From: Burkholderia cepacia ATCC 25416
GTDB taxonomy: Bacteria; Pseudomonadota; Gammaproteobacteria; Burkholderiales; Burkholderiaceae
Assembly (NCBI RefSeq): GCF_001411495.1
Contig: NZ_CP012981.1
Coordinates: forward strand, 1-64,000
Reading direction: 5' to 3'
DNA length: 64,000 nt
Below, piece by piece: positions 29,443 to 39,263 of this stretch (position 1 is the stretch's first letter; each line of letters opens with the position of its first letter). The notes beneath the pieces are model-generated. The model was not told the DNA's origin and did not search any database. It saw only the letters and a program-made list of their open reading frames with translations. Made by a program: the position numbers and the translations under genes.

Positions 29443-30357
29443 TCACGGGGCGAGCCCCTGCGCGCGCACGACGTCGAGGAAGCCGGCCAGCACGGGGCTC
29501 ACGTCGCCGGAACGCCACACGAGGCCCGTCTCGACGACCGGCGCGTGACCGGCGAGCGGCCGGTAGACCACGCCGGTGCGCCGCAGGTTACGCAGCGATT
29601 GCGGCACCAGTGCGACGCCCATGCCGGCCGACACGAGGCTGACGATCGTCTGCATCTGGATCGCCTCCTGGCCGATGCACGGGGTTTCCCCCGCCGCGCC
29701 GTAGCAGCCCGTAATGATGTCATAAAAGCCGGGCGCCAAACGACGCGGAAAGATCACGAGCGGCAACGCGGCGACTTCCGCGAGATGGACGGGCTCGTCT
29801 TCAGGCGCGTCGCTCGCGGCCGCCGGCATCGCGATCACCAGCGGCTCGCGCAGGACGGGCAGGTACGACAGCCCGGCCGCGTGGCGCGGCGGCACGGGCG
29901 GAATGACGAGCCCCGCGTCGATGCGGCCAGCGACGAGTTCGTCGATCTGCACGTCGCTCGTCGCCTCCGCGAGTTGCAGGCGCACCTGCGGATAACGCGC
30001 GCCGAACGCACGCAGCAGCGAAGGCAGCAGCCCGTAATCGGCGGTCGACACGAACGCGAGCGACAACGAGCCGGCCTCGCCGCGCGCGAGCCGTCGCGCC
30101 AACGGCGGCAACGCATCGGCCGACGCAAGCAGCCGGCGCACATCGGGCAACAGCGCGGCCCCGACCGCCGTCAGCGCCACCGAACGCTTGCTGCGCACGA
30201 ACAGCGCGACGCCGAGCGTGTCCTCGAGCGCGCGGATCGCCTGCGACAGCGGCGGCTGCGTCATCGACAGGCGTTCGGCCGCGCGGCCGAAATGGCGCTC
30301 GTCCGCAACGGTCGCGAAATAGCGCCACTGGCGCAGGTCGGGAGTCGGATCAGCCAT
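29443..30357 (-). CDS. LysR-family transcriptional regulator, divergent from ilvD
   Basis: 304 residues. N-terminal winged helix-turn-helix (FATVADERHFGRAAERLSMT, QAIRALEDTLGVALFVR) and C-terminal periplasmic-binding-like effector domain (SLAFVSTADYGLLP...). It is transcribed away from ilvD across a 135-base gap, so ilvD and itself are the likely targets; the effector is unknown. The open frame extends far upstream antisense to ilvD, but homology starts at MADPTPDLRQW, so ATG 30357 is the start. Confidence 0.92.
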   Translation of the reverse strand: MADPTPDLRQWRYFATVADERHFGRAAERLSMTQPPLSQAIRALEDTLGVALFVRSKRSVALTAVGAALLPDVRRLLASADALPPLARRLARGEAGSLSLAFVSTADYGLLPSLLRAFGARYPQVRLQLAEATSDVQIDELVAGRIDAGLVIPPVPPRHAAGLSYLPVLREPLVIAMPAAASDAPEDEPVHLAEVAALPLVIFPRRLAPGFYDIITGCYGAAGETPCIGQEAIQMQTIVSLVSAGMGVALVPQSLRNLRRTGVVYRPLAGHAPVVETGLVWRSGDVSPVLAGFLDVVRAQGLAP

Positions 30358-30492
30358 GCGTCTTTCATTCAGGAAACGACTTAATAGGCGACAAATAATA
30401 TATTGGACATCCCAATCCGGAAACTCCATGCTTGACTGATCCGAACCGGCGCGCCGTTCACCGGCGCCGCCCAGACAACGATGGAGTCCCCC
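30358..30492. promoter_or_regulatory. divergent promoter region between the LysR gene and ilvD
   Basis: The interval has an AT-rich core (TAATAGGCGACAAATAATAT, about 30383-30402) suited to overlapping promoters and LysR operators. No individual site can be fixed by eye. Confidence 0.4.
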
Positions 30493-32166
30493 ATGGCTTA
30501 CAACCGCCGCTCGAGGCACATCACGCAAGGCGTGGCCCGATCGCCGAATCGCTCGATGTATTACGCGCTCGGTTACCAGAAGGACGATTTCGACAAGCCG
30601 ATGATCGGCATCGCGAACGGCCATTCGACGATCACGCCGTGCAATTCGGGCCTGCAGCGCCTGTCGGATGCAGCCGTCGCGGCCGTGAAGGCCTCCGATG
30701 CGAACCCGCAGATCTTCGGCACGCCGACGATTTCGGACGGCATGTCGATGGGCACCGAAGGCATGAAGTACTCGCTCGTGTCGCGCGAGGTGATCGCCGA
30801 CTGCATCGAGACCTGCGTGCAGGGGCAATGGATGGATGGCGTGGTCGTCGTCGGCGGTTGCGACAAGAACATGCCGGGCGGGATGATCGCGCTCGCGCGC
30901 CTGAACGTGCCGGGCATCTACGTGTACGGCGGCACGATCCGCCCCGGCAACTGGAAAGGCCGGGACCTGACGATCGTCTCGTCGTTCGAGGCCGTCGGCG
31001 AATTCACCGCGGGCCGGATGTCGCAGGAGGATTTCGAAGGGGTCGAGCAGAACGCATGCCCGACGTCGGGTTCGTGCGGCGGGATGTACACCGCGAACAC
31101 GATGAGTTCGTCGTTCGAGGCGCTCGGGATGTCGCTGCTGTACTCGTCGACGATGGCCAACCCCGACCAGGAGAAAGTCGATTCGGCCGCCGAGTCGGCG
31201 CGCGTGCTGGTCGAGGCCGTGAAGCGCGACCTGAAGCCGCGCGACATCATCACGAAGGAATCGATCGAGAACGCGGTGTCGGTAATCATGGCGACGGGCG
31301 GTTCGACCAATGCAGTGCTGCACTATCTCGCGATTGCGCACGCGGCCGAGGTCGACTGGACGATCGACGACTTCGAGCGCATCCGCAAGCGCGTGCCCGT
31401 GATCTGCGACCTCAAGCCGTCGGGGAAGTACGTCGCGACCGACCTGCACCGGGCCGGCGGGATTCCGCAGGTGCTGAAGATCCTGCTCGACGCGGGGCTG
31501 CTGCACGGCGACTGCATGACGATCACCGGCCGCACGATCGCCGACGAACTGAAGGACGTGCCCGCCGTGCCGCGCGCGGACCAGGACGTGATCTTCCCGA
31601 TCGACCGCGCGCTGTACAAGGAAGGCCATCTTGCGATCCTGAAAGGCAATCTCGCGGAAGACGGCGCGGTCGCGAAGATCACCGGCCTGAAGAACCCCGT
31701 GATCACGGGCCCGGCGCGCGTGTTCGACGACGAGCAGAGCGCGATGGATGCGATTCTCGGCGACCGGATCCAGGCAGGCGACATCCTCGTGCTGCGTTAT
31801 CTCGGCCCGAAGGGTGGCCCCGGCATGCCCGAAATGCTCGCACCGACGTCCGCGATCATCGGCAAGGGGCTCGGCGAATCGGTCGGCTTCATCACCGACG
31901 GCCGCTTCTCGGGCGGCACCTGGGGCATGGTGGTCGGCCATGTCGCACCGGAGGCGTTCGTCGGCGGCACGATCGCGCTCGTGCAGGAAGGCGACTCGAT
32001 CACGATCGACGCGCACCGGCTGCTGCTGCAGTTGAACGTGGACGACACGGAACTCACGCGCCGCCGCGCCGCGTGGCAACAGCCGGCACCGCGCTACACG
32101 CGAGGCGTGCTCGCGAAATTCGCGGCCCTCGCCCGGCCCGCGAACCAGGGTGCCGTCACGGGTTGA
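30493..32166 (+). CDS. ilvD: dihydroxy-acid dehydratase
   Basis: 557 residues. Fe-S enzyme of branched-chain amino-acid synthesis that dehydrates dihydroxy acids to 2-keto acids. Cluster and active-site motifs: [42 protein letters not shown]. Of two in-frame ATGs, the second (30493) is chosen because GGAG sits six bases upstream and the family begins MAYNRRS; the first is at 30481. Confidence 0.96.
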   Translation: MAYNRRSRHITQGVARSPNRSMYYALGYQKDDFDKPMIGIANGHSTITPCNSGLQRLSDAAVAAVKASDANPQIFGTPTISDGMSMGTEGMKYSLVSREVIADCIETCVQGQWMDGVVVVGGCDKNMPGGMIALARLNVPGIYVYGGTIRPGNWKGRDLTIVSSFEAVGEFTAGRMSQEDFEGVEQNACPTSGSCGGMYTANTMSSSFEALGMSLLYSSTMANPDQEKVDSAAESARVLVEAVKRDLKPRDIITKESIENAVSVIMATGGSTNAVLHYLAIAHAAEVDWTIDDFERIRKRVPVICDLKPSGKYVATDLHRAGGIPQVLKILLDAGLLHGDCMTITGRTIADELKDVPAVPRADQDVIFPIDRALYKEGHLAILKGNLAEDGAVAKITGLKNPVITGPARVFDDEQSAMDAILGDRIQAGDILVLRYLGPKGGPGMPEMLAPTSAIIGKGLGESVGFITDGRFSGGTWGMVVGHVAPEAFVGGTIALVQEGDSITIDAHRLLLQLNVDDTELTRRRAAWQQPAPRYTRGVLAKFAALARPANQGAVTG

Positions 32167-32221
32167 CACGGGTGCATCGCCGCATGCGACCCCGTTAAGC
32201 AGGGCCGCCGGGGGAACGCGC

Positions 32222-32250
32222 AAAACGCGCTTTCCCTTTGCTTTTATAAT
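32222..32250 (+). promoter_or_regulatory. promoter of the cytochrome c gene
   Basis: A perfect -10 TATAAT lies at 32245-32250, 44 bases before the cytochrome ATG. The -35 is poor. It separates this gene from ilvD. Confidence 0.5.
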
Positions 32251-32293
32251 GCGCGGGTCATGAAGCCGGCCGTCCCCGCCGGCGGAGAACCGC

Positions 32294-32620
32294 ATGAAAC
32301 ACTCGATATTGCGCGTCCTGCTCGCCACGCTGCTGATCGGCAGCGGGGCGGCGGCGCGCGCCGACCAGGCCGACGGGCTCGCGCTTGCCCAGCGCAAGAA
32401 CTGCATGGCCTGCCACGCGATCGGCAAGCCGCTGATGGGCCCGTCGTTCCGCGACATCGCCGGCAAGTATGCGGCGCGCGGCGACGCCGTCGATTACCTC
32501 GCCCAATCGATCGTGAAAGGCAGCGTCGGCGTATGGGGCAGTGTGCCGATGCCCGCCAATACGCAACTGACGAGCGCCGAAGCCCACACGCTCGCGCAAT
32601 GGGCGCTGTCGGTGCGCTGA
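32294..32620 (+). CDS. class I c-type cytochrome (c551/c552-like)
   Basis: 108 residues with a signal peptide ending near ARA (residue 22). The haem-binding motif CMACH starts near residue 37 and the axial Met is probably in VWGSVPMP near residue 86. A soluble periplasmic electron carrier. Neighbours give no specific partner. The space after it (32621-32761) holds no gene. Confidence 0.92.
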   Translation: MKHSILRVLLATLLIGSGAAARADQADGLALAQRKNCMACHAIGKPLMGPSFRDIAGKYAARGDAVDYLAQSIVKGSVGVWGSVPMPANTQLTSAEAHTLAQWALSVR

Positions 32621-32761
32621 TCCGGGCGCAACGGGCGTAAACCGCCGTCGCGCGGGGTTCCGCCGGCAGGCGGGCCCGCCGAGGCTGATCCGCACCTCGC
32701 CGGCCGCTTGGCCGGCCCTTACTGGAATCGCACCCTGTTTTTCACCTGAACGGTCGCGCAC

Positions 32762-33556
32762 TCAACCGGCATGACCGGCGCGGCGGCGTGCGATTTCTTC
32801 GTCGACCGCGTCGCGAACCCAGTCCATCACCTCGGTTTCCAGCGCCAGCGCCACTTCGCGCGTGATCTGGCCGACCAGCCAGGCCGAATGCTCATGCAGC
32901 GCGTCGCGACAACGGGCCTCGATGGCGTCGCGCCCTTCCCCGGTCAGATAGTTCGTCAGGCGATTGCGCAGGCGCTCGGCGATGTGCTGGGCATCTTCCG
33001 GCGTCAGCCCGGCCACGGCCTGCGCATCCTGCTGCGGCGCAGCGGCCGCTGCGGCCACTGCGGCGGCCGGTGCGACGGCCTCCGGCATGTGCGCTTCACG
33101 CGCGTGCCCGACAGCCTCACGCGCCACCGCGGCGAACGCATGCGGCAGCACATCGTCGTCGGCCAGCGACGAGCGCAGCGGCGCACTCATCGCCGCCGAG
33201 TCTTCGGCAACCACGTGCTCCGCGGCGCCGGGCTCCGCCGGCGCATCGGTCTCGCCAAGCGCGGCGGCGACGACAGTCGCAGTCACCACCGCCTCGTCTC
33301 CGGGCAGTTCGACCGCCGGCACGTGCGGCGTCGGCACGGGTTCGACCACGACGGAATCGGGGTCGAGTGCGGCGGGCATGGAATCGGCCGGCGCCGCACC
33401 CGTGGTGCGTGGCGCGACCACGTCGGTCAGCACCGGAATCGCCGCGCCGGCGGGCGGCTGCGGAGCGTCGGGCGCGGGCGCGCGCGCCGGCACCGGCTTG
33501 CCCGGCACCAGCACGTCGGTCAGCGTCGGGATCGAGGATGAATCGGCTTCTGTCAC
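32762..33556 (-). CDS. DUF2486 family protein
   Basis: 264 residues. A long Ala/Pro/Val-rich low-complexity N-terminal part carries two copies of IPxLTDVxxP (residues about 9-18 and 40-49). A folded helical C-terminus from about residue 180 follows (GLTPEDAQHIAERLRNRLTNYL). The family is confined to Burkholderiales and has no known function. It follows holC by 25 bases, so it is probably in the pepA-holC transcript. Confidence 0.88.
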   Translation of the reverse strand: MTEADSSSIPTLTDVLVPGKPVPARAPAPDAPQPPAGAAIPVLTDVVAPRTTGAAPADSMPAALDPDSVVVEPVPTPHVPAVELPGDEAVVTATVVAAALGETDAPAEPGAAEHVVAEDSAAMSAPLRSSLADDDVLPHAFAAVAREAVGHAREAHMPEAVAPAAAVAAAAAAPQQDAQAVAGLTPEDAQHIAERLRNRLTNYLTGEGRDAIEARCRDALHEHSAWLVGQITREVALALETEVMDWVRDAVDEEIARRRAGHAG

Positions 33557-33581
33557 GGGAACACTCCGTCGACGGTTGCGG

Positions 33582-33998
33582 CTAGCTGCCCTGCTTGTAG
33601 TTGTTCAGCGCGTATCCGCGGTCGCGGTAGAACCGGTAGCGGTCGCGGCCCGCGGCCAGCTCGTCCGGCGCGTTGCCGACCACTTCGAGCAGGCGCTCGA
33701 AGCGGGCGAACTGCGCAGGCACGGCCGCGCCGAGGTTCAGCAGCACGTGATGATGCGGTGCGCGGTCGAGATCCGCGGCCAGCACGATCGGCGTGCCGGC
33801 TGCGTGCTCGCTGTCGACACCGCAATGCGGGATGAAATCGAGCGGCGAGAACGTCCAGAGCCGCTCGTCGAGCGCGCGCAGGCGCGCGGGCTCGGCGAGC
33901 ACGACGACCGGCTGCCCGGCCTGGTAGGCCTTGCGCAGCAGCCGGCACGCGTATGCGAGCGAATCGCCGACGTTCGAGTGGAAATCGATCCGCGTCAT
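33582..33998 (-). CDS. holC: DNA polymerase III chi subunit
   Basis: 138 residues: MTRIDFHSNVGDSLAYACRLL at the start and YRFYRDRGYALNNYKQ at the end identify HolC. Chi links the clamp loader to SSB by binding the SSB C-terminal tip. pepA lies 34 bases upstream, the common pepA-holC order. Confidence 0.92.
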   Translation of the reverse strand: MTRIDFHSNVGDSLAYACRLLRKAYQAGQPVVVLAEPARLRALDERLWTFSPLDFIPHCGVDSEHAAGTPIVLAADLDRAPHHHVLLNLGAAVPAQFARFERLLEVVGNAPDELAAGRDRYRFYRDRGYALNNYKQGS

Positions 33999-34032
33999 TG
34001 CCCGCCTACCCGCAGCGTCGTCAACACCGCCA

Positions 34033-35544
34033 TCACTGGCCGGCGCGGTCGATCAGGAACTGCGCGAGCAACGGCACCGGACGGCCCGTCGCCCCCTTCG
34101 CCGCACCGCCCTTCCACGCGGTGCCCGCGATGTCGAGGTGGGCCCACGGATAGCTGTCGGTGAAGCGCGACAGGAAGCACGCGGCGGTCACGGCGCCGGC
34201 CGGGCGCCCGCCGATGTTCGCGAGATCCGCGAAGTTCGACTTCAGCTGATCCTGGTACTCGTCGTCGAGCGGCATGCGCCATGCCGGGTCGTTCGCCTCG
34301 CGCGACGCGTCGAGCAGTTCGCCCGCGAGCGCGTCGTTCGTCGAGAACAGGCCGCTGTTGTGGCCGCCCAGCGCGATCACGCACGCGCCCGTCAGCGTTG
34401 CGACGTCGATCACGGCGGCCGGCTTGAAGCGCTCGGCATACGTGAGCGCGTCGCACAGGATCAGGCGCCCTTCGGCGTCGGTGTTCAGCACCTCGATCGT
34501 CAGGCCCTTCATGCTGGTGACGATGTCGCCCGGCTTCGTCGCGTTGCCGCCCGGCATGTTCTCGCAGGTCGGCACGATCGCGACGACGTTGATCTTCAGG
34601 CCCATCTCGGCGACCGCACGCATCGTACCGAGCACCGAACCGGCGCCGCACATGTCGTACTTCATCTCGTCCATGCCCTCGCCCGGCTTCAGCGAGATGC
34701 CGCCCGTGTCGAACGTGATGCCCTTGCCGACCAGCACGACCGGCGCGGCCTTCGCGGCGGCGCCCTGGTAGTGCAGCACGATGAACTGCGGCGGCTCGAC
34801 CGACGCGCGCGCGACCGACAGGAACGAGCCCATCTTCAGCGCCTGGATCTGCTTTAGCCCGAGCACTTCCGCCTTCAGGCCCCAATCCTTCGCGATCTTC
34901 TTCGCGGTGTTGCCGAGGTAGGTCGGCGTGCAGACGTTACCCGGCAGGTTGCCGAGGTCGCGGGTGAGATCCATCCCGTTCGCGAGCGCGACGGCCTGCT
35001 TGACCGCGACCTTCGCGGCCTTTTCGTCGGACGGATCGACGCTGAACACGACGCGCTTGAGCGTGTGCGACGCCGGTTCCGCCTTGCTCTTCATCTGCGT
35101 GAAGCGGTAGGTCTCGTTGCGCAGCGCGAGAATCGCCGCACGCACGCCCCAGTCGGAGCTGCGCTCGTCGACCGGCAGTTGCGCGAGCGTGAACGTGACC
35201 TGGACGACCTTGGTCGCCAGCAGCGCGCGCCACGCGGCCGTCGCTGCGTCGTTATAGGCTTTCTGGTTGAAAGCATCCTGCTTGCCGAGGCCGACGAGCA
35301 GCACGCGCGACGCGCCGATGCCCGACACTTCGTGCAGGAACAGCGTCTTGCCGCGCTTGCCGTCCATGTCGCCGGCCTTCACCACGCGCGAAATCAGTCC
35401 CTTGGTGGCCGTGTCGATGTCGAGCGCCGCGCCCGAGAGGGTCTGCGCCTCGAAGATGCCGAGCACGATGCAATCGGACTTCCCGGTCAGGAACCCCTTC
35501 GCCTCGCCTTTGCTCCAATCACAGCCTTTTATGCTAAAGTCCAT
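34033..35544 (-). CDS. pepA: leucyl aminopeptidase (cytosol aminopeptidase)
   Basis: 503 residues. M17 metallopeptidase removing N-terminal residues. Motifs: KGITFDTGG with the metal-binding Lys/Asp, MKYDMCGAG, and the signature NTDAEGRL; the variable N-terminal domain occupies residues 1-170. GAGGA lies eight bases before ATG 35544. It is divergent from lptF. Confidence 0.96.
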   Translation of the reverse strand: MDFSIKGCDWSKGEAKGFLTGKSDCIVLGIFEAQTLSGAALDIDTATKGLISRVVKAGDMDGKRGKTLFLHEVSGIGASRVLLVGLGKQDAFNQKAYNDAATAAWRALLATKVVQVTFTLAQLPVDERSSDWGVRAAILALRNETYRFTQMKSKAEPASHTLKRVVFSVDPSDEKAAKVAVKQAVALANGMDLTRDLGNLPGNVCTPTYLGNTAKKIAKDWGLKAEVLGLKQIQALKMGSFLSVARASVEPPQFIVLHYQGAAAKAAPVVLVGKGITFDTGGISLKPGEGMDEMKYDMCGAGSVLGTMRAVAEMGLKINVVAIVPTCENMPGGNATKPGDIVTSMKGLTIEVLNTDAEGRLILCDALTYAERFKPAAVIDVATLTGACVIALGGHNSGLFSTNDALAGELLDASREANDPAWRMPLDDEYQDQLKSNFADLANIGGRPAGAVTAACFLSRFTDSYPWAHLDIAGTAWKGGAAKGATGRPVPLLAQFLIDRAGQ

Positions 35545-35666
35545 CGCGCTTGTCCTCGGATAAAATCTGGGCTAAGGATGAAAGCCGCAATTATCCGCTA
35601 TTTTTCCCGTGGCGGCGCGAGCGCTCCGCTACGCGTGCGCAGCCTCCCGCCCTCTTCTCATCAAGA

Positions 35667-36758
35667 ATGATCTTCGAACGCTCCCTCCAGCGCGAGCTTG
35701 CGTATACGGCTGGCGCCGTGTTCATGGTGCTGCTCACGATCATGCTCACGACGATGATGATCCGCATCGTCGGTTACGCCGCGTCCGGTGAAATCGATCC
35801 GCGGGACGTCCTCGTGCTGATCGGCCTCACCGTGATCGGCTACCTCGCCGTGATGCTCGTCGTCACGCTGTTCGTGTCGATCCTGTTCGTGCTGACCCGG
35901 TGGTACCGGGACTCCGAAATGGTCGTGTGGCTCGCGTCGGGCGTAAGCCTCACGCGCCTCATCAAGCCGATCGGCGTGTTCGCCACGCCGATCATCCTGC
36001 TGATCGCCTTCTTCGCGTTCGTCGGCTGGCCGTGGTCGAACCAGCAAAGCAAGATGATCAAGGCACGCTTCCAGCAACGCGACGAGATCTCGCTGCTCGC
36101 GCCGGGCCAGTTCCGCGAGTCGGCCACGAACCACCGCGTGTTCTTCATCGAGAAGATGACGCCCGACCAGAGCAAGGTGCAGAACGTGTTCGTCACGTCG
36201 ACCGAGAACGGCAAGGTCAACGTGGTCGTATCGCAGACGGGTCACACGGAAACGCGCGACGGCAGCCGCTTCGTCGTCCTGGAAGACGGCCGCCGCTACG
36301 ACGGCACGCCCGGCCAGCCGAACTTCAAGATCATGGAGTTCGAGCGCTACGGCGTGAAGATCACGAGCACGCCGGTCACCAACGTGCCGACCACGAACAG
36401 CACGCCGACGCCGGACCTGCTGCGCAACCCGACGCGCGACAACCTCGCGGAATTCGCGTGGCGCGCGGGGCTGCCGCTGATCGCGATCAACCTGCTGGTG
36501 CTCGGCATTCCGCTGTCGTACCAGAACCCGCGCCGCAGCCGCACGATCAACCTCGTGATGGCCGTGCTGATCTACCTCACGTACTCGAACCTGCTGAACG
36601 TCGTGCAGGCGCAGATCGAGCAGGGCAAGATGTCGTTCGGCGTCGGCCTGGTCGGCCTGCACCTCGTCGTCGCCGCGATCGTCGCGTTCATCTTCTGGTT
36701 GCGCGTGCGCAATCGTCCGCTGTTTACACGCGCGCTGTTCGGCCGCTCGGGAGCATGA
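35667..36758 (+). CDS. lptF: LptF, LPS export ABC transporter permease
   Basis: 363 residues: three N-terminal membrane helices, a periplasmic jellyroll domain (about residues 130-270) and three C-terminal helices. With LptG and the ATPase LptB it extracts LPS from the inner membrane. The start MIFERSLQREL fits the family; the frame is open further upstream but that part is not conserved. lptG follows after three bases. Confidence 0.95.
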   Translation: MIFERSLQRELAYTAGAVFMVLLTIMLTTMMIRIVGYAASGEIDPRDVLVLIGLTVIGYLAVMLVVTLFVSILFVLTRWYRDSEMVVWLASGVSLTRLIKPIGVFATPIILLIAFFAFVGWPWSNQQSKMIKARFQQRDEISLLAPGQFRESATNHRVFFIEKMTPDQSKVQNVFVTSTENGKVNVVVSQTGHTETRDGSRFVVLEDGRRYDGTPGQPNFKIMEFERYGVKITSTPVTNVPTTNSTPTPDLLRNPTRDNLAEFAWRAGLPLIAINLLVLGIPLSYQNPRRSRTINLVMAVLIYLTYSNLLNVVQAQIEQGKMSFGVGLVGLHLVVAAIVAFIFWLRVRNRPLFTRALFGRSGA

Positions 36759-36761
36759 TCG

Positions 36762-37910
36762 ATGCGGCTCTATGAAAAGTACTTCGCGCGACAGATCTAC
36801 GTCACGTTCGTCTTCATCCTGTTCGCGTTCTCGGGCCTGTTCTTCTTCTTCGACCTGATCAGCGAACTGAACTCGGTCGGGCACGGCAACTACAAGTTCG
36901 GCTACGCAGTGCTGCGCGTCGCGCTGCAGACCCCGTCGCGCTTCTACGAGATCATCCCGGTCGCCGCGCTGATCAGCGCGATCTACGTGTTCGCGCAGAT
37001 GGCCGCGAACTCGGAATTCACGATCTTCCGCGTGTCGGGTCTCGCGACCAACCAGGCGCTGCGCTCGCTGCTGAAGATCGGCATTCCGCTCGTGATCGTC
37101 ACCTACCTGATCGGCGAATTCGTCGGCCCGTACGCCGATCAGCTGTCCGAGCGCGTGCGGCTGCAGGCGCTCGGCGCATCGGTATCGTCGAACTTCCAGT
37201 CGGGCGTGTGGGTGAAGGACACGCTCGCGGCCCGCGAAAACGGCGAGCAGGTCACGCGTTTCGTCAACGTCGGCAGCCTGTCGCCCGACTCGACGATCAG
37301 CAACGTGCGCATCTACGAATTCGACTCGAAATTCCAGCTGCAGAACGTGCGGATCGCGCAGACGGGGCGCTACGAGCCGCCCGGCCACTGGCTGCTGAAA
37401 GGCGTCTCCGAGACCGAGCTGACGCCGATCAAGCCGATCAGCGGCCAGCCGGCCGACGCGCTCAACCCGGTGTACCGGTCGCAGCAGGTATCGCTGCCCG
37501 AATACCGGCTGCGTTCGGACCTGACGCCGCAGATCCTGTCGGTGCTGCTCGTGTCGCCGGAGCGCATGTCGCTCATCAACCTGTTCCGCTACATCCAGCA
37601 CTTGCGCGAGAACCAGCAGGACACCCAGCGCTACGACATCGCACTGTGGCGCAAGCTGCTGTATCCGTTCGCCGTGTTCGTGATGCTCGTGCTGTCGCTG
37701 CCGTTCGCTTACCTGCACACGCGGGCTGGCGTGGTCGGCGTGAAGGTGTTCGGCGGCATCATGCTCGGCATGAGCTTCCAGCTCCTCAACACGCTGTTCT
37801 CGCACATCGGCACGCTGAACACGTGGCCCGCGCCGCTCACTGCCGCAACGCCGGGCCTGATCTATCTCGCGCTCGGCCTGTTCGCGCTCAAGTGGGTCGA
37901 CCGGCACTGA
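36762..37910 (+). CDS. lptG: LptG, LPS export ABC transporter permease
   Basis: 382 residues with the same layout as LptF: helices near residues 12-35 and 60-120, a periplasmic domain in the middle, and helices at 300-375. Begins MRLYEKYFARQIYVTF. It partners LptF in the inner-membrane LptB2FG complex. Confidence 0.95.
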   Translation: MRLYEKYFARQIYVTFVFILFAFSGLFFFFDLISELNSVGHGNYKFGYAVLRVALQTPSRFYEIIPVAALISAIYVFAQMAANSEFTIFRVSGLATNQALRSLLKIGIPLVIVTYLIGEFVGPYADQLSERVRLQALGASVSSNFQSGVWVKDTLAARENGEQVTRFVNVGSLSPDSTISNVRIYEFDSKFQLQNVRIAQTGRYEPPGHWLLKGVSETELTPIKPISGQPADALNPVYRSQQVSLPEYRLRSDLTPQILSVLLVSPERMSLINLFRYIQHLRENQQDTQRYDIALWRKLLYPFAVFVMLVLSLPFAYLHTRAGVVGVKVFGGIMLGMSFQLLNTLFSHIGTLNTWPAPLTAATPGLIYLALGLFALKWVDRH

Positions 37911-37937
37911 GCGCCGCGTCACGACGGAGGCTTCGAC

Positions 37938-38321
37938 ATGAGTTCGCACGGCATCGTCCTGTTTGGTCACGGCGCCCGCGACCCGCGCTGGGCCGAGCCG
38001 TTCGAGCGGCTCGCCACGCGGCTGCGCGGCGCCGCCTCCCCCGCGGCCCACGTGTCGCTCGCGTTCCTAGAATTGATGACGCCGACGCTCGGTGACGCGG
38101 TCGCCGCGCAGGTCGCGGCCGGCTGCTCGCACATCACCGTGGTGCCCGTGTTCTTCGGCCAGGGCGGCCATGTCCGCCGCGATCTGCCGCAACTCGTCGA
38201 TGCGTGCCGCGCCGCGCATCCGGGCATCGAGATCCGTTGCGCGACGGCCGTCGGCGAAGACGACGGCGTGCTCGACGCGATCGCGCGCTACTGTATCGAC
38301 CAGATCGACGGCAACGCGTAA
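37938..38321 (+). CDS. cbiX: CbiX-type sirohydrochlorin chelatase
   Basis: 127 residues, the short single-domain CbiX form. LFGHGARDPRW at residues 8-18 holds one metal-binding His, and VVPVFFGQGGHVRRDLP holds the second. It inserts a metal into sirohydrochlorin. Beside cobA and the sulfite reductase genes, iron insertion for sirohaem is the likely job; cobalt for cobalamin is an alternative. Confidence 0.88.
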   Translation: MSSHGIVLFGHGARDPRWAEPFERLATRLRGAASPAAHVSLAFLELMTPTLGDAVAAQVAAGCSHITVVPVFFGQGGHVRRDLPQLVDACRAAHPGIEIRCATAVGEDDGVLDAIARYCIDQIDGNA

Positions 38322-38352
38322 GCCGCGCGGTTAGCGGTTAGCGTGCACAAAG

Positions 38353-38388
38353 AAAAAGCGCCGGCTTGATGAAGCCGGCGCTTTTTTT
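38353..38388. terminator. bidirectional terminator between cbiX and cobA
   Basis: A 15-base stem (AAAAAGCGCCGGCTT with its complement, loop GATG) followed by seven T, between convergent genes. Confidence 0.92.
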
Positions 38389-38427
38389 GTTTCGGACTGC
38401 GGCGGGATCCCGCTCAGGCCGCCCCGC

Positions 38428-39177
38428 TCAGGCCGCATTTCGCAGCGAATCGCCCTCTTTCGCCTGTCCGGCGCGCTCGGCGAACGCATCGCCGATCATC
38501 AGCAGGCTCGGTTCCGCGGGATCGAGCCACGCCTGCGCGTCGCCCGCCGCCATCTGCGCGAGCGTCAGCGTCAGCGTGCGCTCGCGCGCGGTGCTGCACG
38601 CCTCGACGATCGCCACGGGCGTCGCCGGCGCTCGGCCTGCGTCGATCAGCTCCTGCGCGATGCCGGGCGCGCTGTCGCGGCCCATGTAGTACACGATCGA
38701 ATCGGCGCGCGCGGCTTCGCGGATCTCGTCGCTGCCCGGCGCGCGGCTGTGCGTCGCGAACGCGACGCTGCGCGACACGCCGCGCAGCGTCAACGAACGC
38801 TTCAGCGTCGCCGCGCCGGCCAGTGCCGCGGTGATGCCCGGCACGACCTCGTAGTCGATGCCGGCCGCTTCCAGCGCGCGCATCTCCTCTTCGGCACGAC
38901 CGAACAGCATCGGGTCACCGCCCTTGAGCCGCACGACGCACGCGTGCTCGCGCGCCGCATCGACGATCTGCTTGTTGATGAAGTGCTGCGCGGTCGAGCG
39001 CTGCCCGCAGCGCTTGCCGACCGCGATCCGGTGCGCGTTCGGCGCATAGTCGAGCATCGCGGGCTCGACGAGCGCGTCGTGCAGCACGACGTCCGCCTGC
39101 GCGAGCAGCCGCGCGCCGCGCACCGTGATGAGGTCCGCCGCGCCCGGCCCTGCTCCGATCAGATACACCTTGCCCAT
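38428..39177 (-). CDS. cobA: uroporphyrinogen-III C-methyltransferase
   Basis: 249 residues. SAM-dependent double methylation that makes precorrin-2, the precursor of both sirohaem and cobalamin. Motifs: VYLIGAGPGAADLITVRGA at the start, VVRLKGGDPMLFGR and the PGITAA loop. ATG 39177 begins the conserved region. Last gene of the sulfate-assimilation run, supplying sirohaem to the CysI reductase. Confidence 0.93.
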   Translation of the reverse strand: MGKVYLIGAGPGAADLITVRGARLLAQADVVLHDALVEPAMLDYAPNAHRIAVGKRCGQRSTAQHFINKQIVDAAREHACVVRLKGGDPMLFGRAEEEMRALEAAGIDYEVVPGITAALAGAATLKRSLTLRGVSRSVAFATHSRAPGSDEIREAARADSIVYYMGRDSAPGIAQELIDAGRAPATPVAIVEACSTARERTLTLTLAQMAAGDAQAWLDPAEPSLLMIGDAFAERAGQAKEGDSLRNAA

Positions 39178-39263
39178 GTTTGTCGCTTCGCTTCGTCCGT
39201 GCGGACGTTTGCATACGGCCCGCGCCGCCGTGTGGCAGCGCGGTTTGCCGCGCAGATTGACGA

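Noticed and set aside
30481..30492. Upstream ATG of ilvD
   Set aside because: The ATGGAG at this place is more likely the ribosome-binding site of the ATG at 30493.
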